Source: Myroides odoratimimus
GTDB lineage: Bacteria; Bacteroidota; Bacteroidia; Flavobacteriales; Flavobacteriaceae
NCBI RefSeq assembly: GCF_001485415.1
Contig: NZ_BCMQ01000005.1
Coordinates: 124,001-188,000 of the forward strand
Reading direction: 5' to 3'
Length of the DNA: 64,000 nt
How positions within the stretch are numbered: position 1 is the stretch's first letter; every line of letters begins with the position of its first letter. Positions 26,535 to 34,859 of this stretch are shown here, piece after piece. Made by a program: the position numbers and the translations under genes. A model generated the notes under the pieces. It did not search any database, was not told the DNA's origin, and worked only from the letters and a program-made list of their open reading frames with translations.

Positions 26535-26567
26535 AAGGTCCTTTTGGCAGATAGCTGAAGGGACCTT
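26535..26567 (+). terminator. Terminator after short ORF 2
   Basis: AAGGTCC / GGACCTT outer stem with an inner CAG-atag-CTG hairpin, followed by five T. It ends 36 bases before the OsmC-like start codon. Confidence 0.82.
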
Positions 26568-26602
26568 TTTGTATAGTGTCAATTTTATAAATAATTAAAA
26601 GA

Positions 26603-27052
26603 ATGGAAAGTAAAGTTTTAAAAGTGTTGGGCTTCTCAGTAAGGGAACAACAATTCGCTGTAAAAACAGCCAACTACTCTTTCACAGTGAAAGATGGAAG
26701 AGAATTAGTAAGAGACGTGAATGCGAACTCTGCAGAGTTATTATTAGCTAAGCTAGCAGGTAGTATCCACGCAGTGGGAAAATTAATCGGTAATACATTG
26801 GGGTTAGATCTAAAATCTATTCAGATAGAAGTGTCTGGTGTGATAAAAGGGGAAGGCTTCGAAAAGGATAGCTTAGACCACTTCAACAGAGTAGATGTAA
26901 TCGTAAAACCTACTTCTGAGGCATCTATAGTGTTGCTAAAAGAATGGCTAGATGCTGTAAAATCAGCTTGCCCAATGTTTGCAAATTTTAAAGAAAAAAC
27001 TCCTACTATCGTTACGTTAGTCAAGGAATATGACCAAGTAAAAGTAGCGTAG
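26603..27052 (+). CDS. OsmC-family protein lacking the first conserved cysteine
   Basis: A 149-aa OsmC/Ohr-fold protein. LLAKLAGSIHAVGKLIGNTLGLDLKSIQIEVSG (residues about 47-79) is the central helix and strand, and SACPMF (Cys123) the C-terminal cysteine region. The peroxidatic cysteine expected in the helix is Ser54 (LAGS). Related OsmC proteins detoxify organic hydroperoxides with two cysteines, so this one may not work that way, or it belongs to a variant subfamily. Its upstream region is unusual (two short ORFs with terminators), suggesting attenuated or sensor-controlled expression. Confidence 0.85.
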   Translation: MESKVLKVLGFSVREQQFAVKTANYSFTVKDGRELVRDVNANSAELLLAKLAGSIHAVGKLIGNTLGLDLKSIQIEVSGVIKGEGFEKDSLDHFNRVDVIVKPTSEASIVLLKEWLDAVKSACPMFANFKEKTPTIVTLVKEYDQVKVA

Positions 27053-27073
27053 TATGTTCGTATATTCTGTAAA

Positions 27074-27134
27074 AATTGTGGTATAGTATAGATGTTTAAT
27101 TAGTTTATTAGATAGCTTATACTATATCACAATT
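27074..27134. repeat. 17-bp inverted repeat between osmC-like and ABC ATPase genes
   Basis: AATTGTGGTATAGTATA (27074-27090) and TATACTATATCACAATT (27118-27134) are complementary over 17 positions with one G-T pair; the loop is 27 nt. There is no T run after the second arm. It lies 45 bp upstream of the ABC gene, just before a TATTTTTG motif, so it could be an operator or a 3'-end hairpin. Confidence 0.7.
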
Positions 27135-27178
27135 ATTATATATTTTTGTTATTCTAGTGATCGTACTGAATATAAAAA

Positions 27179-28864
27179 ATGAAAGAAAATATACCTATAT
27201 TATCTGTAAAGGATTTACAAATCGATTTTCTGAAAGAGAAATCTTGGAATACTATTATCAAAAGTAGCTCTTTTGATATCTATGCTAACGAGATTCTTGG
27301 TGTAGTAGGAGAGTCGGGTTCTGGTAAGTCAGTTACATCACTTGCGTTAATGGGGCTATTGCCTCGAGAAATATCTCGTATTAGCTCGGGTAATATCGTG
27401 TTTGAAGGAAAAGATATTACGCATAATACAGATAGTGAGTTCCGACTGTTGCGTGGAGCTCAGATATCTATGATATTTCAGGAGCCGATGAGTGCTCTAA
27501 ATCCTTCTATTACTTGTGGCGAACAGGTGGCTGAGATACTTCGAGAGCATACTTCGCTCAGAGGAAAGGCTTTAAGAGAAGAGGTGTTACGCCTTTTCGA
27601 TAGAGTTAAATTGCCTAATCCTAATCAAGTTTATACTAAATACCCTCACCAAATCTCTGGTGGACAAAAGCAAAGAGTCATGATCGCTATGGCTGTAGCG
27701 TGCAAGCCTAAGCTACTGATAGCTGATGAGCCTACGACAGCATTAGATGTGACTGTGCAAAACGAAATCATTAATCTACTGAAAGACCTACAACGCGATA
27801 ATAAGATGAGTATCTTATTTATCTCTCATGACTTGAATCTAGTGTCGTCTATCAGCGACCGTATTCTAGTGATGTATAAAGGGGATATCGTAGAACAAGG
27901 AAAGTCAACAGAAGTGTTTAACAATCCACAAGATATGTATACTAAAGCCTTAGTAGCGTCTAGACCTTCTCTTACAGAGCGATTAAAAAGACTGTCTACG
28001 ATAGGAGACTTTCTGAATAATAAGGTGGTGAGAGATGTGGTGACTACTGAGGATAGAAAAGATAGATTAGAAAAGTTATATAGTAATGCTCCGTTGCTAG
28101 AGATTAGGAATGTGTTCAAGGATTATGTCATTAATGGAGGACTGTTTAAAAAAGGGGTATTCCACGCGCTACAAGATATTAGTTTTAATGTATATGAAGG
28201 TGAGACACTTGGACTAGTGGGTGAGAGTGGGTGTGGTAAATCTACATTAGGCAATGTCATCCTACAACTCGATAGAGCTACTAAAGGACAGATATTCTAT
28301 AAAGGTCAAGACATTACGAAGCTTTCTTCTAAGGCGTTTAGGGTGTTTAGAAAAGATATACAGATTGTATTCCAGGATCCGTATTCGTCTTTAAACCCTC
28401 GTCTGACTGTAGGAGAAGCTATTCTAGAACCTATGAAAGTACATAAGATAGGAAGTAGTGATGCGGATAGAAAGGAGAGAGTGATCGAAATACTATACCG
28501 AGTAGGGTTAGATGAGTCTGTATTTAGCCGTTATCCACATGAGTTCTCTGGAGGACAGAGACAGCGTATCGGTATCGCTAGGACGATAGCGGTACAACCT
28601 AAACTGATCATCTGTGATGAGTCTGTGTCTGCACTAGATATATCTGTACAAGCTCAGGTGCTGAATCTACTAAACGATTTGAAGGATAAGTATAACTTTA
28701 CCTATATATTTATATCTCATGATCTGTCTGTAGTGAAGTATATGTCTGATCAGGTGATGGTGATGAATAAAGGTAAGATAGAGGAAATAGGCGAGGCAGA
28801 TGAGTTGTATGCTCACCCTAAGACTGAGTACACAAAGGGATTGATTAGTTCTATTCCGAAATAA
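27179..28864 (+). CDS. Double ABC ATPase of the dipeptide/oligopeptide transporter type
   Basis: Two fused nucleotide-binding domains of the DppD/DppF (GsiA/YejF-like) type. Domain 1: Walker A GESGSGKSVTS (near 40), signature SGGQKQR, Walker B LLIADEPTTALD. Domain 2 (from about 305): GESGCGKSTLG, FSGGQRQRIGIA, LIICDESVSALD. At 561 aa it has the usual fused length, and domain 1 carries the C-terminal extension typical of peptide importers. No permease or binding-protein gene is adjacent, so it either partners genes elsewhere or serves more than one importer. Confidence 0.94.
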   Translation: MKENIPILSVKDLQIDFLKEKSWNTIIKSSSFDIYANEILGVVGESGSGKSVTSLALMGLLPREISRISSGNIVFEGKDITHNTDSEFRLLRGAQISMIFQEPMSALNPSITCGEQVAEILREHTSLRGKALREEVLRLFDRVKLPNPNQVYTKYPHQISGGQKQRVMIAMAVACKPKLLIADEPTTALDVTVQNEIINLLKDLQRDNKMSILFISHDLNLVSSISDRILVMYKGDIVEQGKSTEVFNNPQDMYTKALVASRPSLTERLKRLSTIGDFLNNKVVRDVVTTEDRKDRLEKLYSNAPLLEIRNVFKDYVINGGLFKKGVFHALQDISFNVYEGETLGLVGESGCGKSTLGNVILQLDRATKGQIFYKGQDITKLSSKAFRVFRKDIQIVFQDPYSSLNPRLTVGEAILEPMKVHKIGSSDADRKERVIEILYRVGLDESVFSRYPHEFSGGQRQRIGIARTIAVQPKLIICDESVSALDISVQAQVLNLLNDLKDKYNFTYIFISHDLSVVKYMSDQVMVMNKGKIEEIGEADELYAHPKTEYTKGLISSIPK

Positions 28865-28876
28865 GATAGTGAAAAA

Positions 28877-28896
28877 AAGCTCCGATACTGGAGCTT
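28877..28896. terminator. Terminator between ABC ATPase and saccharopine dehydrogenase genes
   Basis: AAGCTCC-gatact-GGAGCTT stem with an A run before and T run after; works for both convergent genes. Confidence 0.92.
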
Positions 28897-28903
28897 TTTT
28901 TAG

Positions 28904-30259
28904 TTAGTTATATCCTGAATAAGGAACTTCTTCTTCTATAAAGTGAATGCCATTCTCTTCTAATTCTTTGAGAATAGGAGTATATACTTCCTCTTCTATT
29001 GGCATCTGTACACCTGGTGTAGTGATGATTCCTTTTAATATTTTTAGCGTAGCGATAGCTACAGGAAGACCTACTGTCTTAGCCATAGCAGTGTAGATCT
29101 GATTATCTCCTATACAGACCATACGTGAGTCTATCTGGTGATTCTGTCCATGTAGTTCGTATCCTATCTTGTGATACATCACGATCATGTCTTTATCTTC
29201 TGGGCTTAATGACCAAGAATCACTTAAGATCTTTTCTAAGATTTGTGCAGGAGTCGCTTTCTTTAATCCTATTTTTTTAGTTGGGTTGAATAAGTCTAGC
29301 TCTAGTAGCTTGTCCCATATAATGTCATCTTGGTCAATACCTAGTGCTAATCTTAGTTTGGTCTCTACAGTATCTGTAGGGTGGTAGGGCAAGTAGGAGT
29401 TGATAAACTCTCTATAGGTCATCTCTTCAGAATTATCTATAGTATAGCTATCATCTGTTATTCCTAATTCTACAAAAAGATTCCAGGCTCTAGAGTATCC
29501 TACTCTTCTGATCGTACCTCTAAAGATGGTTTTAGCATCACGAAGTCCATAGACATCTTTGTATTTTAGAGAATCTCTATTGGCGTAAGCTTCGAACTTT
29601 CCATATCCTTCTACATCTAAAAACTCAGTACGTCTAAATACTTTGTTGTAAGGGATGTATTTATATTGGCCTTCTTGTAAGAATTTAGCTGCACCACCTT
29701 GTCCAGCTAATACTACATTGCGAGGGTTCCAAGTGAATTTGTAATTCCATAGATTGTTGTCAGATTCTGGAGCGATTAGTCCACCACAGAAAGATTCAAA
29801 AGAGATGACTTTCCCTCCTTTTCTTTCGATATCATGTATAATTTTCATCGCACTCATGTGGTCTATCCCTGGATCTAAGCCTATTTCGTTCATGAAGATG
29901 AGGTTGTTTTTAGTTACTTCCTCATTGAGTTCTTGCATAGCAGGGCTGATGTAAGATGCCGTAACCATGTGTTTTTTATACTTCACACAGTCTTTAGCTA
30001 GTTCTAAGTGATGTATGGCAGGTAACATAGAAACTACAATGTCTGCTTTCTGTACTAAGGTTTGTCTTTCTGTTTCGTTGAATAGGTCAAATGCGATCGC
30101 CGTAGCATTAGGATGATTCATCGCTTTTTGCTTCGCGGATTCTAGAGATAAATCTCCTATAGTAAGGTGTAAGTTCTCTGAGTCTGATTTGTCCAAGAGA
30201 TACTTGATTAATGAAGAGCTGGATCTGCCTGCTCCTACTATTAAAATTTCTTTTGTCAT
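28904..30259 (-). CDS. Saccharopine dehydrogenase-family oxidoreductase
   Basis: NAD(P)-dependent enzyme of the saccharopine reductase/dehydrogenase family. The N-terminal Rossmann motif is ILIVGAGRSSSSLIKYLLDK and the catalytic part carries MNEIGLDPGIDHMSAMKII. Full length (451 aa) including the C-terminal domain. In Bacteroidota such genes belong to lysine degradation or related amino-acid routes; substrate specificity is not provable here. It is monocistronic on the minus strand. Confidence 0.9.
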   Translation of the reverse strand: MTKEILIVGAGRSSSSLIKYLLDKSDSENLHLTIGDLSLESAKQKAMNHPNATAIAFDLFNETERQTLVQKADIVVSMLPAIHHLELAKDCVKYKKHMVTASYISPAMQELNEEVTKNNLIFMNEIGLDPGIDHMSAMKIIHDIERKGGKVISFESFCGGLIAPESDNNLWNYKFTWNPRNVVLAGQGGAAKFLQEGQYKYIPYNKVFRRTEFLDVEGYGKFEAYANRDSLKYKDVYGLRDAKTIFRGTIRRVGYSRAWNLFVELGITDDSYTIDNSEEMTYREFINSYLPYHPTDTVETKLRLALGIDQDDIIWDKLLELDLFNPTKKIGLKKATPAQILEKILSDSWSLSPEDKDMIVMYHKIGYELHGQNHQIDSRMVCIGDNQIYTAMAKTVGLPVAIATLKILKGIITTPGVQMPIEEEVYTPILKELEENGIHFIEEEVPYSGYN

Positions 30260-30376
30260 AATATTCTAGTTGGTTTTTCAAGATACAAAAATTAGTAGTT
30301 CAATAAATAGATTAAATTCTACAAAATTTTTAATGTGCTATTTGTCTGATAAGTTGTATATTTGAAAGAAAAATAA

Positions 30377-30772
30377 ATGGGACGAAAAGTTATATTTATA
30401 GCTGCTATAATCGGCGCAATTGGTATTATGCTAGGGGCTTTTGGAGCTCATGGTCTAAAGAAAGTTGTAACAGAGGCTCAAGTAGCTACTTTTGAAATTG
30501 GCGTTCGTTATCAAATGTACCACGCACTTTTTTTACTTTTTATAGGTATATGCGGAATATTTTCAGACAAGGCTAAAAAAATAGTTATGTATCTGGTTTT
30601 GTTTGGAATATTGTTTTTCTGCGGTTCTATATACCTTCTTACCTTTAAAGATATGATAACCATAGACTTAAGAGTTGTTGGTCCAATTACTCCTGTAGGA
30701 GGAGTATTGTTCATTGTTGCATGGCTATATGCTGGAATTCAGGCGTATAAAAGTAAAAACATGATTAAATAA
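30377..30772 (+). CDS. DUF423 family small membrane protein
   Basis: A 131-aa protein with four predicted membrane helices: FIAAIIGAIGIMLGAFGAHGL, YHALFLLFIGICGIF, VMYLVLFGILFFCGSIYLL and ITPVGGVLFIVAWLYAGI. GAFGAHGLK and the RYQMYHAL segment are hallmarks of the YgdD/DUF423 family. Function is unknown. A TATATTTG motif lies about 20 bases upstream of its ATG. It precedes pckA, which has its own promoter. Confidence 0.92.
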   Translation: MGRKVIFIAAIIGAIGIMLGAFGAHGLKKVVTEAQVATFEIGVRYQMYHALFLLFIGICGIFSDKAKKIVMYLVLFGILFFCGSIYLLTFKDMITIDLRVVGPITPVGGVLFIVAWLYAGIQAYKSKNMIK

Positions 30773-30805
30773 TTCTTTTGTATATTTATATTTTAAATTT
30801 ATTTC

Positions 30806-30813
30806 TAAGTTTG
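30806..30813 (+). promoter_or_regulatory. -7 promoter element TAAGTTTG of pckA
   Basis: Exact TAnnTTTG match 28 bases before the pckA start codon; a TTG lies about 25 bp further upstream, a longer than usual spacing. Confidence 0.5.
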
Positions 30814-30840
30814 CAAACAAATTAATACACAACCTAAATA

Positions 30841-32460
30841 ATGAAAATGGATATTTCTGAATCAATTTCACTGGAAAAATATGGTATTAAAGATGTTGTA
30901 GAGGTAATCTATAATCCTTCGTACGACGTTTTATATAATGAAGAAACTAACCCTAACTTAACAGGGTATGATAAAGGAGTTGTAACTGAGCTAGGTGCAG
31001 TTAACGTAATGACTGGAGAGTTTACAGGACGTTCTCCTAAAGATAAGTACATCGTTAAAGATTCAGTTACAGAAAACACAGTATGGTGGAATTCACCAGA
31101 ATCTCCAAATGACAACAAACCAATCGATAACAGAACTTGGAATGCTTTAAAAGAGAATACTGTTAATCAGTTATCTGGAAAAAGATTATTCGTTGTTGAT
31201 GCGTTTTGTGGAGCTAACGAGAATACTCGTTTAAAAGTTAGATTTATTATGGAAGTAGCGTGGCAAGCGCACTTCGTAACTAATATGTTTATCCGTCCTA
31301 CTGCAGAAGAGTTAGCTAACTTCGGTGAGCCAGACTTCGTAGTAATGAATGGTTCTAAAACTACTTTCAAAGACTATAAAGATTACGGATTAAACTCTGA
31401 GGTTTATATCGCGTTCAACTTGACTGAGAAGATTCAAGTTATCGGTGGTACTTGGTACGGTGGTGAGATGAAAAAAGGTATGTTCGCAATGATGAACTAC
31501 TACTTACCTCTTAAAGGAATGGCTGCTATGCACTGTTCTGCTAACAAAGGTAAAGATGGTGATGTAGCTGTATTCTTCGGATTATCAGGTACAGGTAAAA
31601 CAACTTTATCAACTGACCCAAAACGTGAGTTAATCGGAGACGATGAGCATGGATGGGATGACGAAGGTGTATTTAACTTCGAAGGAGGTTGCTACGCTAA
31701 GACAATCAGCTTGAGCAAAGAGAATGAGCCAGATATCTATGGTGCTATCCGTCGTGATGCTTTATTAGAGAACGTTACTGTTGATGCTAATGGTATTATT
31801 GACTTTAACGATGGTTCTGTAACACAAAATACACGTGTATCTTACCCAATCGAACATATCGAGAATATTGTTAAGCCTGTGTCTAAAGCTGGACATGCTA
31901 CTAAAGTTATCTTCTTAACTGCAGATGCTTTTGGTGTTATGCCTCCAGTTTCTAAGTTAACTCCAGAGCAAACTAAATACTACTTCTTATCAGGATTTAC
32001 TGCTAAGTTAGCAGGTACTGAGCGTGGAGTAACTAAACCAGAGCCTACATTCTCTGCTTGTTTCGGTAAGGCTTTCTTATCTCTACACCCAACTCAATAC
32101 GGTGAAGAGCTAGTGAAGAAAATGGAAGAGCACAATGCTACTGCTTATATGGTAAACACTGGATGGAATGGTACTGGTAAACGTATCTCTATTAAAGATA
32201 CTAGAGCTATCATTGATCGTATCTTAGACGGTTCTATCGAGAATGCTGAGACTACTATCGTGCCTATCTATAACTTCGCTGTACCAACAGCTTTAGAAGG
32301 TGTAGATACTACTATTCTAGATCCTCGTAATACGTATGCTAATGCTTCTGAATGGGAAGAGAAAGCAAAAGAATTAGCTGGATTATTCGTAGAAAACTTT
32401 AAGTTATATTCTAATAATGATGAAGGTAAAGCTCTAGTAGCTGCTGGACCTCAATTATAA
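30841..32460 (+). CDS. pckA: Phosphoenolpyruvate carboxykinase (ATP)
   Basis: Gluconeogenic enzyme converting oxaloacetate and ATP to PEP, CO2 and [18 protein letters not shown] is the kinase P-loop (near 245), [11 protein letters not shown] is the metal-binding segment, and [21 protein letters not shown] and [13 protein letters not shown] are family blocks. At 539 aa it is the ATP-dependent bacterial form. Codon use looks more uniform than in neighbours, as expected for a highly expressed gene. Followed by a strong terminator. Confidence 0.98.
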   Translation: MKMDISESISLEKYGIKDVVEVIYNPSYDVLYNEETNPNLTGYDKGVVTELGAVNVMTGEFTGRSPKDKYIVKDSVTENTVWWNSPESPNDNKPIDNRTWNALKENTVNQLSGKRLFVVDAFCGANENTRLKVRFIMEVAWQAHFVTNMFIRPTAEELANFGEPDFVVMNGSKTTFKDYKDYGLNSEVYIAFNLTEKIQVIGGTWYGGEMKKGMFAMMNYYLPLKGMAAMHCSANKGKDGDVAVFFGLSGTGKTTLSTDPKRELIGDDEHGWDDEGVFNFEGGCYAKTISLSKENEPDIYGAIRRDALLENVTVDANGIIDFNDGSVTQNTRVSYPIEHIENIVKPVSKAGHATKVIFLTADAFGVMPPVSKLTPEQTKYYFLSGFTAKLAGTERGVTKPEPTFSACFGKAFLSLHPTQYGEELVKKMEEHNATAYMVNTGWNGTGKRISIKDTRAIIDRILDGSIENAETTIVPIYNFAVPTALEGVDTTILDPRNTYANASEWEEKAKELAGLFVENFKLYSNNDEGKALVAAGPQL

Positions 32461-32483
32461 TATAATTATAGCTATAGAAAAAA

Positions 32484-32504
32484 GGAGATGATGTAATCAT
32501 CTCC
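32484..32504 (+). terminator. Terminator after pckA
   Basis: GGAGATGAT-gta-ATCATCTCC perfect stem with a T8 run after it. Confidence 0.95.
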
Positions 32505-32555
32505 TTTTTTTTGCTCTTAATTAAGCAGTGAACTCTTATTTAATAAGTATAAAAA

Positions 32556-32579
32556 AACCACCTCTTCATAGAGGTGGTT
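32556..32579 (-). terminator. Terminator after hemD
   Basis: AACCACCTC / GAGGTGGTT perfect stem with a 6-nt loop. On the minus strand a T run follows; it ends the DUF4271-hemD transcript, and a second hairpin nearby serves pckA. Confidence 0.92.
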
Positions 32580-32599
32580 TTTTATGATATAAATAGATA

Positions 32600-33343
32600 T
32601 TATTTATTTACTTGTTGAATGTACTTTTCTAATGCCATAGTCATAGACGGTGTTCCTGGTGCAGGAGCCATGATGTCTACTCTTAAGTTATTGTCTAAAG
32701 CTTCTTTTTGCGTTGTAGTTCCAAATACAGCTATTCTCGTATTGTCTTGACTAAAGTCAGGGAAATTTTTGAATAGAGATTTAATACCTGTTGGACTAAA
32801 GAAAGCTAAAACATCATATTTCACATCTGCTAAATCTGATAAGTCACTCATAACAGTACGATAGAATGTACCTGGAGTCCAATTTACTTTTAAATCATTT
32901 AAAGTAGTTGGTACATCGTGATTTAATTGATCTGATGCAGGAAGTAAGAAGGTCTCATCTTTATACTTCTTAATCAAAGGAGCTAATTCTGCAAAGTCTT
33001 TCTGACCTACATAAATCTTTCTTTTACGGTATACTACATATTTTTGTAAATAATATGCTACCGCCTCTGACTGACAGAAATACTTAAGCGTTTCAGGAAC
33101 TTTATATCTCATTTCTTCTGCTACGCGGAAAAAGTGGTCTACAGAGTTCTTACTTGTTAAAATAATAGCAGTGTAATTGTTTAAATCAATCTTTTGGTGT
33201 CTTACCTCTTTGGCTGGTACACCTTCTACGTGGATGAAGGGTCTAAAGTCAATTTTTACTTTGAATTTCTGCTCTAATTCGAAGTAAGGTGAGTTTTCTA
33301 CTTTAGGCTCTGGTTGAGAAACCAAAATTGTTTTCACTTTCAT
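32600..33343 (-). CDS. hemD: Uroporphyrinogen-III synthase
   Basis: Heme and siroheme pathway enzyme that cyclises hydroxymethylbilane to uroporphyrinogen III. HemD sequences are weakly conserved; here the bilobal pattern is visible, with AIILTSKNSVDHFFRVAE in lobe 1, FLLPASDQLNHDVPTTLNDL in lobe 2, and VLAFFSPTGIKSLFKNFP plus IAVFGTTTQKEA near the end. At 247 aa it has the normal length. The neighbour DUF4271 gene upstream on the same strand is the usual flavobacterial context. Confidence 0.88.
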   Translation of the reverse strand: MKVKTILVSQPEPKVENSPYFELEQKFKVKIDFRPFIHVEGVPAKEVRHQKIDLNNYTAIILTSKNSVDHFFRVAEEMRYKVPETLKYFCQSEAVAYYLQKYVVYRKRKIYVGQKDFAELAPLIKKYKDETFLLPASDQLNHDVPTTLNDLKVNWTPGTFYRTVMSDLSDLADVKYDVLAFFSPTGIKSLFKNFPDFSQDNTRIAVFGTTTQKEALDNNLRVDIMAPAPGTPSMTMALEKYIQQVNK

Positions 33344-33357
33344 AATTGTACTTTTTC

Positions 33358-34032
33358 TTATAATGCTCCGTAATCTTTTAACCAGAAATATAATAATAGA
33401 TAAGGAGCTATTTCAAGGGTGCAAAGATACAAAATAAAATAGAACACCTTATTCATTATTGATTTTTGGTTGTTTTTTATAAAAAGAACGTATAAAAGGA
33501 TATTTGTTGCGATTAATGCAATCAACATGAACCCAATTATAAGTTTGTTGGTTATATTGTTGTAGAATAAAAGAACGTTTACTGCTAACAGTAACATTCC
33601 GATATAATTTCGATAGGTAGCTTTTTGTAGATTTAAGGCATCCGAAAATTCGTCTATACCAAATGTTGTTGATATAATCTTATCTATTAAATACTTTCCG
33701 ATGATAAAGGTGGTTACAAAATTTAAAAGCATTAAGAACGAACCAAAACTGTAATCTGGTATGAGTTCGAAAGCTTTTAATGTTATTTGTATAAAGAAAG
33801 TAATCGATATAAGTTGTACAAGTAAAAAAGATAAAGTGAAACTATTTCTTAAGTTTGTATTATCCTTATAAATCTTTAAGTACTTATTCGATGCTGCTAG
33901 TTTTGTAAACTCAGAAAAACGTACGCCGAAGATGGTACGGTTAACTGCAATAATAGAGAATCCGATAAAGAATAGGACTGTTGCCCAATCTTTACTAGGG
34001 AGTACACGCTCGATAAGTATTAGATTCTCCAT
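33358..34032 (-). CDS. DUF4271 family membrane protein
   Basis: A 224-aa protein with about six hydrophobic segments (for example VLFFIGFSIIAVNRTIFG, FTLSFLLVQLISITFFIQ, GFMLIALIATNILLYVLF, FYFILYLCTLEIAPYLLLY). In Bacteroidota DUF4271 proteins are found beside hemD, as here (14 bases). Function is unknown; placement suggests a link with heme or siroheme synthesis or membrane processes. A minus-strand TAATTTTG motif (plus 34041-34048) is about 9 bases upstream of its start and is its likely -7 element. Confidence 0.86.
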   Translation of the reverse strand: MENLILIERVLPSKDWATVLFFIGFSIIAVNRTIFGVRFSEFTKLAASNKYLKIYKDNTNLRNSFTLSFLLVQLISITFFIQITLKAFELIPDYSFGSFLMLLNFVTTFIIGKYLIDKIISTTFGIDEFSDALNLQKATYRNYIGMLLLAVNVLLFYNNITNKLIIGFMLIALIATNILLYVLFIKNNQKSIMNKVFYFILYLCTLEIAPYLLLYFWLKDYGAL

Positions 34033-34136
34033 AATATCTGCAAAATTAGCAAAAAAACCTTTTAGATTGACTTTGTATTTTATTTAAGTGATAACTTTCT
34101 AGAAAAAGGTTATTTTTGTGGCAAACGTTTTAAAAA

Positions 34137-34859
34137 ATGGAGTCAGGACTTGTCATTATACCAACGTATAATGAAATTGAAAATATAGAATTGATTATCG
34201 ATGCTGTTATGGCATTGCCTCAGCATTTTCATGTTCTGATTGTTGATGATAATTCCCCTGATGGTACTGCAGCTGTAGTTGAAGAGTTGCAAAGTAAGTA
34301 TCCCGAATCTTTGTTTTTAGAGAAGAGAGAAGGTAAGAATGGGCTAGGTACTGCTTATGTCCATGGTTTTAGATGGGCTTTGGCACGTGACTATGACTAT
34401 GTATTTGAAATGGACGCGGATTTCTCTCATAATCCGAATGACCTTCCTAAACTTTTAGAGGCTTGTAAAGCGAATCAAGGCTTAGCCATAGGTTCTAGAT
34501 ACGTTACAGGAGTAAATGTAGTGAACTGGCCGTTAAACCGTGTTTTGTTGTCTTATGGAGCTTCTATTTATGTTAGAATGATAACTGGGATGAAGATTAA
34601 AGATACGACAGCAGGCTTTGTTTGTTTTTCACGCAAAGTATTAGAGAGTTTTGATTTTGATAAGGTGCGCTTTGTTGGGTATGCTTTTCAGATCGAGATG
34701 AAGTATCGTACTTATGTAAAGAACTTTTCGATTACCGAGGTGCCTATTATTTTTACAGATAGGACGAGAGGCGAATCTAAAATGTCTGGAGGAATTATTA
34801 AAGAAGCTGTTTTTGGCGTTATTAATCTACGTATACGTAAACTACTAAACACACTATAA
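34137..34859 (+). CDS. Polyprenol monophosphomannose synthase-like glycosyltransferase
   Basis: Family 2 glycosyltransferase that transfers mannose (or a related sugar) to polyprenyl phosphate for later glycan assembly. GT-A motifs: VIIPTYNEIENIELII, VLIVDDNSPDGTAAVV and YVFEMDADFSHNPNDLP (DxD-type metal site near residue 95), then GSRYVTGVNVVNWPLNR. At 240 aa it lacks the C-terminal membrane domain of longer relatives. Its stop overlaps the dihydroorotase start by one base. Confidence 0.92.
   Translation: MESGLVIIPTYNEIENIELIIDAVMALPQHFHVLIVDDNSPDGTAAVVEELQSKYPESLFLEKREGKNGLGTAYVHGFRWALARDYDYVFEMDADFSHNPNDLPKLLEACKANQGLAIGSRYVTGVNVVNWPLNRVLLSYGASIYVRMITGMKIKDTTAGFVCFSRKVLESFDFDKVRFVGYAFQIEMKYRTYVKNFSITEVPIIFTDRTRGESKMSGGIIKEAVFGVINLRIRKLLNTL

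Larger units (their letters stand above)
26141..26602 (+). other. 462-bp leader region with two short ORFs, each followed by a terminator
   Basis: The region contains a strong promoter (26174-26204), a 25-codon ORF (26226-26303), a terminator (26334-26364), a 34-codon ORF (26398-26502) and a second terminator (26535-26567). I see no further TAnnTTTG promoter before the OsmC-like gene, so that gene may depend on readthrough. Confidence 0.6.
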
